This document shows positions 12,281-23,350 of a stretch of DNA of 64,000 bases, piece by piece. The DNA is taken from positions 5,697,501 through 5,761,500 of the forward strand of contig JANTQA010000008.1 of assembly GCA_027625915.1 (NCBI GenBank), read 5' to 3'. The translations under genes and the position numbers were made by a program. The DNA is from Anaeramoeba flamelloides. Taxonomy: Eukaryota; Metamonada; Anaeramoebidae. Numbering within the stretch: the stretch's first letter is position 1; each line of letters starts with the position of its first letter. The notes under the pieces were generated by a model. The model was not told the DNA's origin. It saw only the letters and a list, made by a program, of their open reading frames with translations, and ran no database searches.

Positions 12281-13200
12281 ACCAAAATGTATTGAACTTT
12301 GATAGTCAAGTTTTAAAGACAGAAATAAAAAGCAATTCGATATTAAGAGAAATTTGAAACAATCTCTTAAACAAACCAATCAAAAAAGAGAAAATATTCC
12401 TACTCACACACCATGATGAAAACAATTTGTGGTTGTCCACCATTTAACAGATTGCAAAAAAGATTTTCTGAAATTTGGCGTTATCTTTTTCAGAAGATCC
12501 CATTTATTAATTAATAAAAAACGAATTCTTTTTTAGAAATAATATTCTACAAAGATCGATTTTCTGTAATTAACGGGGACTTTAAGAAACGTACCCTTTT
12601 TATTCTTTTCGTTTAAACAAATGTCAAGGGAAATCGAATTATTAAAAAATCCAAAGACTGTTATTTTCCAATTAATAATTGAATATTTCTATTTCAAGTT
12701 CTCAAATATTTTACAAATTATTTGATAAAAAACCTAAATATCTTCTCAAACTCAAGAAGAAATCAAACTTTTTGAAAATTTTTCTGAAGCTTTCTTTTAG
12801 GACTTTGATAAGAAATTTTAAAAAGTTTCACTTTATTTTTACTATATTGATATTTTCGATTTAATAAATGGAAATTTTTTAAAGCAAATTGCCAAATAAT
12901 TAGGTAATTATTGGTTGGACAAATTCCAAAGGATTTCTCGAAATAAATTCGGAGAGATCTTTTGAGTTGTTTAACTCAAGAATACATCAAAGAAAAAGCT
13001 TTGTTAACATTTTAATTCGGATTATTTAATTGTAACTTTAATAACTTCTTTTTGTTTGGACTGAGAAAATCAATGAATTAGAAGGTATTTTACTGAAATT
13101 TCTGTTTCTAATTTTCACCTAAAAAGTATTGAGATGTTTTTCACTCTCGAAATTTGAAAAAATTCTTTATTCTGAAAAGTCGCAAAAAAAAAATCATAAA
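12281..13200. pseudogene. Eroded coding-like pieces, strand uncertain
   Basis: Several short stretches have richer codon use than their surroundings. One is a plus-strand frame from ATG at 12413 (34 codons, starting MMKTICGCPPFNR). Another is a minus-strand frame over the same bases. A third, at about 12900-13020, is open in two plus frames (for example GWTNSKGFLEIN). No splice model joins them and no domain was recognised. They lie just upstream of the helix-turn-helix fragment at 13235 and may be remains of the same element or of a lost gene. Confidence 0.25.
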
Positions 13201-13234
13201 AAAAAATTTTGAATTTATTAAAACAAAGAGATAA

Positions 13235-13456
13235 TTGGACAAAAATAATGATCCTCGCATTTTCCCTTTGAGTAAAAAGTTACGAATCTTGGAAACTTTC
13301 CAAAATGATAATGATACCCAAACAAAAGTTCAGAAAAGTTTTTGTATGTCGCCTAAAAAAATCATAAAAAATTTGGTAAAAAATAAAACAAAAAAAAAAA
13401 AAAATTCACAAATAATAAAAAGTTGGAAAAATCAAAAATACAGGTTTATTGTTTAA
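13235..13456 (+). pseudogene. CENP-B/pogo-type helix-turn-helix fragment
   Basis: Open for 73 codons. The reading KKLRILETF...TQTKVQKSF followed by MSPKKIIKNLVKNKTK resembles the N-terminal CENP-B/psq-type helix-turn-helix of pogo/Tigger transposases: a basic LSKKLRIL-like helix 1, a QTKV helix 2 and a recognition helix ending in a LVKNK motif. The first codon is TTG with an in-frame TAA just before it, and the frame ends after the HTH without a DDE domain, so it is most likely a transposase remnant. The family is consistent with the TA-flanked CAGT-ended MITEs in the window. The HTH call is by eye and could be wrong. Confidence 0.4.
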
Positions 13457-13546
13457 AACAAAATAGGACACTAAAGACTAAAAACACAACTACTCTTCAC
13501 GAATGAATTAATAAAAAGAGGGTAATCTCAAGTAAGGGTATCAAAA

Positions 13547-14215
13547 TTACAATTTTACATTTGTATTAATGAATGCCATGACGTCCCTTGAGTATTTGTT
13601 AATCCGCTTATACCCGTATTTTGCAAGATGCACTTCGACACCTCTTTGTGAGGAATTGTAAAATTTGGTTTGGGATTTGTGAATCTTTTTGTTTGCAAGC
13701 AGCACGCTGTAAATTTTGAAAAGCTCCTTTTTGATGACGATTTTGTGAGGTAAATTTTTGTGGTTATTAATGTTGACGAAAAGCTCAGGTGTCCATGAAT
13801 TGAGAAGGGTTTTGTCGTACTCATAAAATTTCTCCAGGCGTTTGCTCCAGTTCGGCTTTGGTGATTGGCTAAGGAATTCTTTTAATTCTTGTTTGGTCGT
13901 TATCTTGCGTGGGGGTGTAGCTTTCATGTTCTGGCTGTGTGGTACAACAAAGGATTTCTTTTTCAACGAGCGGTAAACGTTAATATTACCAGCGCCACTC
14001 CTTGGGATAAGGGTTTTCTTGTCGCCTGCCGATTGTGTATTGAGCTTTTGATCATTGTTGACAACAGTCAAGAGTGTCTGAATTGCTTTGCGTGTTTTTT
14101 TTGTTCGGTATATTTCATCACGTGACGCTTCTTGGTTTCCTTTCGAGTATTGTAAAGTAATGAGTGCTTCACATATGTTCATAAGATTATTTGATTGGAG
14201 TCTTAATTGGTACAT
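13547..14215 (-). CDS. Hypothetical protein, 222 residues, unrecognised
   Basis: A single ATG-started frame ending in TAA, clearly richer in G and C than its flanks, which is the main reason to believe it is expressed. The product is basic and soluble, with no signal peptide or membrane segment. The N-terminal third (residues 1-60) looks helical, with LRLQSNNLMNICEALI near the start. The middle (65-110) is Ser/Lys/Pro-rich, and the C-terminal half (105-222) has the conserved-looking pieces NWSKRLEKFYEYD, ELFKIYSVLLANKK and HLAKYGYKRI. I could not assign a family. It stands alone, with the helix-turn-helix remnant just downstream on the other strand. It could be a host gene or an accessory gene of an old mobile element. 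Confidence 0.7.
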   Translation of the reverse strand: MYQLRLQSNNLMNICEALITLQYSKGNQEASRDEIYRTKKTRKAIQTLLTVVNNDQKLNTQSAGDKKTLIPRSGAGNINVYRSLKKKSFVVPHSQNMKATPPRKITTKQELKEFLSQSPKPNWSKRLEKFYEYDKTLLNSWTPELFVNINNHKNLPHKIVIKKELFKIYSVLLANKKIHKSQTKFYNSSQRGVEVHLAKYGYKRINKYSRDVMAFINTNVKL

Positions 14216-14911
14216 TGTAAGAGGAGAAAATTTTTATATATTTTTCAAAAAAAAAACAGAAGAAAAATTTAAATGATTTTGGGAAAAGAAACTTTTTAAA
14301 AAAAAATAATTATTATAAATTATATTTTGACCTTTTCAAGATTTAATTTTACCCAAGAATTAGGTTTTTTATGGAATATATATCTGAGAAAATTGTGTAA
14401 CATACCTAAACTATCCTACTTTTGCTCTTTTAAATCAAAATAGTTCCTTATTGCAAACTTTTTTTTAAAGTAGGTTAAGTTATTTACCTTAGTCAATTTA
14501 ATCTTTTAATTGTCAAATTTTGGACAATAAAATTGGTACAATTCTTGGTAAGTTGATGTGTTTGTTGATTAAAAACTTTTTTAATTAATAATATTTTTGA
14601 AATATTTTTGTAGTTGAAAAAAATTTTTCGCTCAAAAATAATCGAGAAAAATTTTCAAAAAATTGAACCTCAATCAATTTTGTATTTGGGAAAGAGCTTT
14701 AATATGAATATTTTTTTTTTTTGATTGATGTGTAAAGAGATCTTGTAAATAATCCAAAAAAATCCATATATAGTCACTAACTGAGCACTATTTTTTGACA
14801 ATTCTTTGAAAAATAAATTGTTTTTTCTAAAAGATTTTAGAGAAAACTTTTATTTCGAATAGTTTTTAAAAAAAAAAAAGATTAATCATTGACTCAAAAC
14901 TATAAAAGAAA

Positions 14912-15613
14912 ACAGAAAAGTGTTTTCCTCAAGATACTTTAAAAGTTGGTAGACTTTTAATTTTTGAAAGTCTGTTATTCTTTTAAATTTTGAAATTTTT
15001 TTTCCTTTTCTAATTTCTCAATGAATTAGAGACTACCATATTTCCCTATCGTGTTCATTGAAGTTAAGATCATAATCTTAATTTTTCTTTTAGTTAATTC
15101 TAAAAATCCTCGACACTTTTTTCTTGTTAATACTTTCTTCTTTTTAATTATTTTTTTTTTATAAACTAACATTTTGTCAGAAAGTATATCTGGCTGAGTT
15201 TGATTTCTTCAAAATATTCTACCCTCTACTGACAAATAAAAAAGTTCAAACTGAAGTAAAGTGTAAATTTGAGAAGCAAATCAATTTGCATTTCTTTTTC
15301 ACAGAAATCCAATCCACAATGCTTCTCGATTGAAATTGTTTGTTTCTCTTTAATTACCGTTACACCCTATTGGAGTTTTGTCTTAAATCGCATCAGGTAA
15401 AGAAGATAAATCTGTCAAAAATTTCCTTTTATTCCTGAAAGATTCTTTGAGTTTTTAATATTAATAATTAATAATGATGTTTGGGACTTTTTTTCAATTG
15501 AGGATTTTTTTCAATATTATACTTGTCAATATTATAAGAAAACACCAAACATAGCAAATAAGATTAGAAATGTACTCTGCTATATAAAAAAGGGACAGAC
15601 TCTTTCCAAGTAA
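14912..15613 (+). CDS. Candidate multi-exon gene, unrecognised product, 5' end undefined
   Basis: Six consecutive open stretches can be joined by GT-AG introns with consistent phase: exons 14912-14948, 15030-15050, 15094-15125, 15181-15255, 15305-15396 and 15442-15613 (TAA). The introns are 82, 43, 55, 49 and 45 nt. The 55-nt one has an ACTAAC branch-like motif, and two acceptors read TTTTGTCAG and TTTTTCACAG. The joined frame is open for about 140 codons and uses richer codons than its surroundings (pieces such as KVYLAEFDFFKIFYPLL and NDVWDFFSIEDFFQYY). No domain was recognised and no start codon was found, so the 5' end must lie further upstream or the gene is decayed. The 21-nt second exon is the weakest part. 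Eye-made splice models in AT-rich DNA can be wrong. Confidence 0.4.
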
Positions 15614-15792
15614 CCAATTACGTGTTGTTTCTACTCACTTGTTTTTAAATTGTGAAAATTTTTTGGGAATAAGTGAACAGATCTTTTAAATTTGAAAATA
15701 AATTCTACTTGTTATTTCCATTTCTGAAGGCTAATTGAAATTTGAAATTGAAAGGGTTTGAATCATTTTTTGAAGTTCAAAAACTAAATTTT

Positions 15793-15970
15793 TCCGGTTC
15801 GAACATTACTGGTGTTCCAATTCTGGATGGGTGTAAATTTTCACTTCATTTTCCATATTGTTCTTTTATAATTACAGAGTTTTCTCAAAAAAATGGGTTG
15901 TAGTTTGTCGCTCTAATTAAAAATGAAGTTGAAAATTGAGCAAAAATTTTTCCCTTATATAATTCAAATA
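15793..15970. repeat. Palindromic repeat K, copy 1
   Basis: Pairs TTTTCACTTCATTTTCCATA on one side with AAAAATGAAGTTGAAAATTG on the other around a centre containing GAGTTTTCTCAAA. Similar 150-170 bp palindromes lie at 34243, 44785, 53885 and 57180. Confidence 0.5.
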
Positions 15971-16143
15971 GCTGTAATACATTTCGGGTTTCACAAGCCA
16001 AACCCTTAAAAAAATTGTAGTTATTACTATGGAACCACTGCCTATTTGTAGCCAATTAGATCTCTTAATTTGTTCTTCTGGTCATCTTCATTGGTTTTGC
16101 CACTTCTGATAACTCCCAATAAATCTTAATAAAAAAACTTTTT

Positions 16144-16271
16144 TATAACATGTTATACACATGTTGTAAATGTGTTCTAAATAATTAAAATGCTATCAAT
16201 TATATAATAACGGTTTTTATAACATGAATATTCGGTATAAAATGTGTTATAAGATTTATAACATGTTATAA
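16144..16271. promoter_or_regulatory. Cluster of TTATAACATGTTATAA palindromes
   Basis: The perfect 14-mer TATAACATGTTATA occurs at 16144-16157 and again at 16257-16270, where it extends to a 16-bp palindrome. Partial copies (TTATAACATG, GTGTTATAAG, CTGTTATAAG) lie between and after them. Clustering of a perfect dyad suggests a protein-binding array, but simple repeat decay is an alternative. No gene start is close enough to assign a role. Confidence 0.4.
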
Positions 16272-16624
16272 GCCTGTTATAAGAATATTTTTTCAAAAAA
16301 TATTGTAAAAATCATCAGATAAAAGGAAATTTTGTTATCAAAATGTTAGATAGATTAGACAAAAAAGTTTTTTTATTTGGGAAATATCAGAAAATTTTCA
16401 CTTCTTTTTCCAATTTACTAATTTTTTTACACAAGCTTTGAAGAAAGCATTTTATTCTTTTAAATGTTCAAAAACTTTGTAAAATTGGTTGTACTGCAAA
16501 AATATTCTTTCTCTTGAACTGTTTTAAAAGTTGATATATGAGATTTTAGAGATGGGATTAAAAAATCCAAAATTAAACTAAAAATTTTATTGGTGTTTCG
16601 AAAATACTGTAATTTTCCGATAAA

Positions 16625-16790
16625 TCTTTTCTGAAAAAAATTGTCAAATCAATTTTAATTGTAAGATGGTAGTTAAAAGGAAAATTTTTAAAAATATTTT
16701 TCTTCTAATTTTTCCGCTGATCAATGAAGCTGTCTGAAATTGGAATCGTGCAAACTGAAGCAATGACTATTGTTAAACTCTTCAAACCAA
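16625..16790. repeat. Dispersed repeat J, copy 2
   Basis: Second copy of the repeat at 10390-10570, sharing AAAATTGTCAAAT, AAAAGGAAAATTTTTA, GCTGATCAATGAAG and GTCTGAAATTG. It overlaps the 3' end of the candidate minus-strand gene. Confidence 0.5.
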
Positions 16791-17400
16791 TTCCACAAGA
16801 ATATGTAAGATCATAGCAACAAAAAATTGAAGAAGAGAAAATTTAATACTCAGAAGAACAGACCTTAAATTCTGTTTCACAAAATTACATTTTTTCCTTG
16901 GAATATAATTTTTGGGATTTTTCAACAAGTCAGTTAAAAATTTTGTTCTATAATTTCTCCTTCTAAAGTTGAAAATTATTGCAGAAAACTGTTGGAATCG
17001 CAAACTGTAGGACAAACTAGGTAAACAAATAGTAGAAAACTTTCAGAATAAAGGAAGGTCTTTGAAAATCAAAAATAAATCAAAGATTGTTGGTTTATAC
17101 CTTTTATCAGGTTTAACACTTTAAAATTACCATTGAAATGATGGATTCTAAAAAAGTTGTTAAATTTTTGGTAGTTGGGGAATAATTGACAAAATAGATT
17201 TTGTTCTTTTGGAAAAAGATCTTGGTCAGGATTAACAACATTATTTTGTGTTAATGAGATCAAATTTGTGAGAATTAAATATTGATATTTAAATGAATGC
17301 GGGTTTGACAAAAAAAAAAATTAAAACTTGCAGTTTTCTAATTGGGATTTCTCCAACACCATATATTCCAATACCATTCACAAAACCTTACTCAAAAACA
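16782..17400 (-). CDS. Candidate spliced gene, unrecognised product
   Basis: A minus-strand open stretch at 16782-17015 ends in TGA and reads as plausible protein (pieces NFRRRNYRTKFLTDLLKNP and IPRKKCNFVKQN, then a hydrophobic C-terminal tail). A second open stretch, 17069-17311, includes NVVNPDQDLFPKEQNLF, and an overlapping frame of the same bases is also open. Upstream, about 17330-17390, GIYGVGEIPIRKLQ is readable. Phase-0 GT-AG joins between these blocks are possible, but I could not choose one model with confidence. No start codon or domain was identified. It may be a decayed gene. Confidence 0.3.
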
Positions 17401-17537
17401 AACAACAATTTTTTTTCTCAACAAATAATTTTATAGAACAAAACAGAAAAATAAAACCATTAAAAATGATCGAGATATTAAATTAATTATTTTTGTTTCA
17501 ACAGAGCAAAATTTCAAAAAAAGAATTAATTAATTAT

Positions 17538-18765
17538 TTAAGGGACTTGTAAACTAAAAAAAATCTTCAAGTAAATTTAATTGCCAATTCATAAAATTTT
17601 ATACTAGCATCTTGAAATTGAAAAACAAAGTAAAAATCTGATTACCACAAAAACAAATTTACTTTTGATACTATTTTCAGTTCTGAATTATTGATTTTAA
17701 AAGTCTGAGCCTTTTTTTGAATTATTGAAAAGTTCAAAATCCATCATATTTCTGAATTATTTATAAAAAAAATTATTTTCTTTGAAAGAAGTTTGAAATC
17801 TTATTGCCTGAAAAGGAAGTGTAAAAATAAACTTTAAAAATAAAATCACTAAGTTCGAGAATAACCCAGTTTAAAAAATCTACTTACTATCACAAAAAAT
17901 ACAATAATTATTTTAAACTTTGAAAAAAAATAATTTTTTGATTCAAAGAACATTTCAAAATCAATTTTTTCATTAGACTGGATAAAAAAACCGAGAAAAA
18001 GAACCAAAGAATCGAATCAAAAATTCTCATGAAATACTTTTTTAAAATCTGGAAAATTCAACTTATAATCTAGAGAAATACTTTTTAATTTGATTATTTC
18101 TAATCAATAATTAATAACATTATCTTAATTATTTCAGTAAGTCATTAACAACCCAAAGATTGATATATATCAAGAAATATTTTTAATTATTTCACAATTT
18201 TTTAAATATTTTCAAACAAATAAAACATATTTAAATGCATATTTCTAATAATAAAAATAATAATAGATATTATCAAATAACTAATTTTAATCCAAACAAT
18301 TCCTTGTTTGAACACTTGGTATTTGAAAAAGGATATTGAACAATCTTTTGAATTTCAAAAAATTTACTAAATATTTGTGAATATGTAAATGATCTATTTT
18401 TTCAGATCTAGAAGAATTATTAAATATTTGATATATTATTATTGTATTTTTAAAATAAGATTCAAAGATCAAGGTTACTTGTTCATAAAGGCTCTCTGAA
18501 ATTACTAAAAGTGAGATTTCTTCAAAATTAATTTTTTTTGGCAAATTTTTCTTTTTCTAATTTGATCCAAAAACCCAAACAAAAAAGGATCTTGGATCTT
18601 TTAACTGAAAAAATAATATGTAAAAATGAACCCTTTAAAAAATGGTTATTCATTTCTCTAAATTTGACAAAGGAAGTTACATATCGGGTTTAATTGTATC
18701 CTTATGTAAATAATTACTCAATCGACTTTGGTGAAAAAAATAAATAAGAGTTATTAACCCATTAA
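17538..18765 (-). mobile_element. Element E copy 1, TTAA-ended, about 1.23 kb
   Basis: Bounded by TTAA. The left end reads TTAAGGGACTTGTAAAC and the right end GTTATTAACCCATTAA, an imperfect inverted repeat of the consensus TTAAGGGACTAGTAA. TTAA flanks recall piggyBac-type insertion, although the GGG-first order is unusual and no transposase was recognised. On the minus strand 18287-18544 is open for 85 codons with richer codon use (INFEEISLLVISESLYEQV). The same stretch is recognisable but broken in copies E2 and E3, so it is probably an eroded coding region of the family. Confidence 0.6.
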
Positions 18766-19788
18766 GAAAGAATTATTTCCCCAAGATGAAGAAAGAAATC
18801 TTATTCTTGTCTGTGAAGGAAGTGTACAAAAATATTCTTTAAATATAAAATCATAAAGTTTGAAAATGAGCAAGTATCAAAAATCTACTAAATTTCATAA
18901 AAATGGTAATAATTATTGTAAACTTCTTGAAAATATAATTGTTTGATTCAAAGAACAGTATAAATCAATTTTTTTATTTTTTGAACAAAAAAATCAGAGA
19001 AAAAGAACCAAAGAATCGAATTAAAAATTCCCATGAAATACTTTTTTAAAATCTGGAAAATTCAACTTATTATCTAAAGAAAAACCTTTTAATTTGATTA
19101 TTGATAATTAATAATTCATTACTCGATTTTAATTTTTTCCAAATAGTTATTAACAACACAAATATTAAATTTTTCCATATTCTTTTACAATTATTTCACA
19201 ATTTTTCTAATATTTACAAATAAATAAAACTAATTCGAATTAATAAATCCAATATTAAAAAAATGATAACATATATTCTTAAATAACTTATTTTAATATA
19301 AAGTTCGTTTTTTATATTCTGGGTATTTATGAAAAATAATATTACCTAATCTATGAAATTTCAAGAAGTTTAATAAATATTTGTGAATATGACAAATAAT
19401 TGATTTTTTCTGGATCTCCAGGGATTGAATATTTGATTTATTTTTCTGGTAATTTTTCAAATAAGATTAAAGTTTCAATTTTATTTCTTCATACAAATTA
19501 TTATCAATTACTAAAAGTGAGATTTTTCTCCAAATAATAATCTTTACAAATTTTTCCTTTTTCAATTTTTTGATCGGAAAATACCAACCAATAGGAATCA
19601 GATTTTTTTACTTCAAATTTAATTGAGAGAAAATAAACTCTTTGAAAAATGAGAACTCATTTCCACAAAGTTGATAAATGGGTGTACTTTATCTGGTATA
19701 CAATGTGTCCTTGTGCAAATACCGATTCTATAACTTTTGGGAAAAGAAAGAAAGAAGAGTTACTATTAATTTCACAGTAACCCATTAA
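18766..19788 (-). mobile_element. Element E copy 2, truncated, in tandem
   Basis: Directly abuts E1. It starts at a point equivalent to about 17753 of E1, so one end is missing, and finishes with CAGTAACCCATTAAG. Shared landmarks are AAAGAACCAAAGAATCGAAT, ATACTTTTTTAAAATCTGG and the ACTAAAAGTGAGATTT stretch. Confidence 0.6.
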
Positions 19789-21520
19789 GATGATAATTTT
19801 TCAAAATTAATTATTAATAAAATAAAAAATATACCATTCAAATTTACCATTTGATCAAAGCCACAAAATTTTTTCTCGTAGTTTTAGACACTTGTGATTT
19901 TTTTAATGTTGAAATTTATATTTTTCATTTTTGTATGTTAGAAAAATTATTTTACTTTTTTTTGGTTACTTAAAAAAGATCATACTCCAAATTATGATTT
20001 TGAAGATGAAAAAAAAAATACTTGATTAAGTGAAGAGTTATAAAAAGATGTTCCCCAAGTGAATAAGAGATCAAATTCTACTAGTGTGAATATAAATGTT
20101 GTAAAAAATAGAGTTTTTTTCAATTTTTGAGATAAATGAAGATTTCCAAAAATTTATCTCAATTTTAGTAGTAGTAAAGGAAAAAAAGCATCCATTTTGA
20201 TTTTTGAGCTTGGATGATGTTTCAATATAAAATCTTTTTGTGAAGACCCATATTTGTTTGAAAAATTATTTTTTTTAAAAAAATGAAAGATTCGTTGTTC
20301 ACCAAACGAAATTTTGATTAAAATTATTATTAAACTATGAAAATAATTAGATATTATATTTACTCTTAGAAAAAAATTGGTTAATATACGGAAATATTTA
20401 TTAATCTAGTAAATTTTAAAAGAGCTAATTTTTACAAAATTCATATGTAATTTAGTGTATACGTTGATTGATAAGTTTTTTAAAAAGTAATATTGTTTTT
20501 TTTTTTATATAGACAGTATGGTTCAATAACACTTTTTTGTTTTTCGATTTTCTAAAAGAATTTTTTCCTAGTGAAAATATTCTAGTAACATAAAAACGTT
20601 ATATACATTCAGAACTTTCAGTTTGATAATATAAAAGATTTTCTTTTCCAATCTTTTACCAGATTTTATTAAATTTCACAATTTTTAAGGGGTTGGAGTT
20701 TATCAAGGGGCCCCTCTTTCCATAATAATGTTTCGATTTATCAGTCATTTTTTAATTAAAAAAATTAATGCTTATGTTTACCATATTCAAATGTTTACAG
20801 ATTATTTAATTGTAATAATCGAAGGACCCATTGAGGAAATTGGAAAAAAGTTATTACCCGTTTATACAATTATTCAAGAATTTGGAATGAATCCAAATAT
20901 TGATTAAACATCAAAATCAAAATCAATTATCTGGAATAAAAAATTTATGGATTGGGTTCGGAAAAGGGAACTTATTAACAAAAAAAAAAAAATTCAAAAC
21001 AGTTAAACATCGCTTCAAAAAATTTAATAATTTTATACGAGAAAAAGTATTCAAATGGTGTAGAACTACAAAAATTTAATTCAAAATGTATTAGCAAGTT
21101 ATTTTATGTTTTGGTTATTTTTAATCTAACTCAAGAGATTTTTACTCGATTGATGTTTGTATAAATAAATAAAGTAAAATAATTTTGAAAAAAATAGACC
21201 AAATTATGTAGGATAATTTATAAAAATGATTCAAAAATGTCAACTCAAAATTTCAATTTATAAAAAGCAATATAAACAAAAAAATAAATTAGAAATTCTG
21301 GGTTTTGAACACATAATATCCAAAAAATATAAAGTTTTTATAAAAAAACACTTATAATAATAATTAGGAAATAGTAAATATAAAATTATTAGATAAAAAT
21401 CTAAATCAATTTAGAGAAAATAAAATAATAACAAATTCTATGTAGAAAGGCTAAGAATACTTAAAATAATTGGGTATAATAACAATAGAAATAGAAATTG
21501 TATCTTCACGTGTTTTCAAG
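19789..21520. other. AT-rich intergenic DNA, no gene seen
   Basis: No coding stretch or repeat pair was recognised. A small palindrome AAGGGGCCCCTCTT near 20704 stands out only by its GC content. Confidence 0.5.
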
Positions 21521-21524
21521 TACA

Positions 21525-21600
21525 TTGGAGTATTAGAGTTACGTCAAGGGCCTAGCTTTTTTTAAATTCAAAATAAATTAGTAAAATCTTTAATTTAACT
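21525..21600. repeat. Hairpin array M, short fragment
   Basis: Carries the array edge as TACGTCAAGGGCCTAGCTTTT, compare GTCGTCAAGTGCCTAG at the other copies, followed by one diverged arm with AGTAAAATCTTTAATTTAAC. Confidence 0.45.
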
Positions 21601-21942
21601 CTATTCTTTTTTATTAAAAAAATCTAATTATTTATTTTTTTTTGGATTCTGGTTTTTGTTTCAAATAACAATTGATTTGGTAATCATCATAAAAATATAA
21701 GAAATAACTATACAGCCGTTTTTTAACTTTTAAGAATGTAATTTAATCAATTTTTTTAAACTATTCTTTTAAATTAAAAAAAAACGAAATTCTATTAGAG
21801 GAAATTAATTTTTTCCGATCAAAAAAAAAAAAAAAATTCAAAACTATTCAAAGTTTTTATCGACCAAAAAGGTAGAAAAAATAATTCCAGAGCTCGTGTA
21901 TATTTTATCAATTTTGTGTACCTTATACTCTAAGAAATTATT

Positions 21943-22141
21943 TACAGTCAGTTACACTTTTAAGGCACAAACTAGCAACGAAATTTAAGGCACAAAAAAA
22001 TCTCAAATTAAGGCACAAAATTTGGATTTTTTTTTTTACAATTTATTTTTACTAGAATTTGAATTTTGTGCTTTAATTTGAGATTTTTTTTGTGCATTAA
22101 ATTTCGTTGAAAGTTTGTGCCTTAAAAGTGAAACTGACTGT
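21943..22141. repeat. MITE family A, copy 4 (complete)
   Basis: A 199-bp palindrome from TACAGTCAGTTACACTTTTA to AAAAGTGAAACTGACTGT. The arms include AAATTTAAGGCACAAAAAAA and its complement. The last TA has changed to TT. Confidence 0.8.
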
Positions 22142-22970
22142 TCTGAATATCTTTTCTTATCCTAAATTAAAATTTTTTTTTAATTAATCTGATGAATTAG
22201 GGTACCATATTACAATATATTTACCTAGATATTAAATCAATGGGAAAAAAAAATTAATTAAAAATTTGCTGAGGAAAAAATTTAAAAAAAGAATTTATTT
22301 CTAGATCTTGTGTTAAACATCGAATATGATGTTTTCTTCTTTATTGGAATTGATATTTTTAAAGCTCAATAGAAAAATTAAATTAAAAAAAAAATGGAAA
22401 CCCAATTAGAAGGTATATTAAACATTATTTAAAAATCCAAAAATGAATTATTATTCGAATTTAGCTTTAATTCTTCTAATTCTAGATTTGTTTCAGGAAT
22501 ATGAATATCAAGATTTTTTTTTTACATTTTTGAGATAATTTTTTTGGTTAACCAAAAAAAGGTAATTTATTAAATATATTGAAAAATATTTAATTTTTTT
22601 TAAGAATTATAGTTATAAATATAAGGTTTTAAGCCATTTTAAATTTTTACTGGGAGTTGTCTTTTTTTCTAAGGTGATATTAAATTTTTCAAAAGAAAAT
22701 TTTCAAAATGGCATAAGTGAACGATATAATTATATCACCAAAGTTCAAAATCATTTTATTTATTCTAAATATCATTTAAATTGTTATAAGGATTCTTGTG
22801 TTTAAGATCTTTGTAATTTCTTTAAAAAAAAAAAATTCAAAATTGAAAAATATTTTTTAATTTCTTTTTCATTTTACAAAACCATGAATTCGACTTTTAT
22901 CAGACTTTAAAGAAAAAAAAAAGTATTCTTCATAGATTTAAATTTTATTGATGATATTTTTAAAAGTTAC
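22142..22970. other. AT-rich intergenic DNA, no gene seen
   Basis: Short chance frames only. Confidence 0.45.
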
Positions 22971-22974
22971 TATC

Positions 22975-23350
22975 AAAATTTCATTTCTTTTATCATATAT
23001 ACCTCGATTGGTTTTATATATTGAGATTTGAAATTAAATATTAATGAAAAAAAAATAAATAACAAAATCAATTTTTTTTCCTTTTAAAATCAAAACTCTC
23101 CAACATAAAATGTAAAAATATTGTTTATCATTTTCAAGAAATAACATAGTTGTTAAAATCAATAATAGACTTCGTTTTTTCGTTTTATATTATAATAATG
23201 TGAAATTTGGATTTCATAAAATATACTTAAATTAATAAATTGTTAAAAAATGGTGTCAACACATCCATTTCATAATCTAAAACTACAAAAATAAAATAAA
23301 AAAAATACAAGATCTCGTCAAGATTTCATTTTATTTTTAAAAAAAAAATG
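22975..23350 (+). repeat. Dispersed repeat D, copy 1
   Basis: Shares with 37505-37920 and the inverted 58765-59110 the ordered blocks TTGGTTTTATATATTGAGA, TTTAAAATCAAAACTCTCC, AACATAAAATGTAAAAAT, AACACATCCATTTCAT and CAAGATTTCATTTTATTTTT. It lies about 480 bp past the 3' end of the VID27 gene. Confidence 0.7.
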
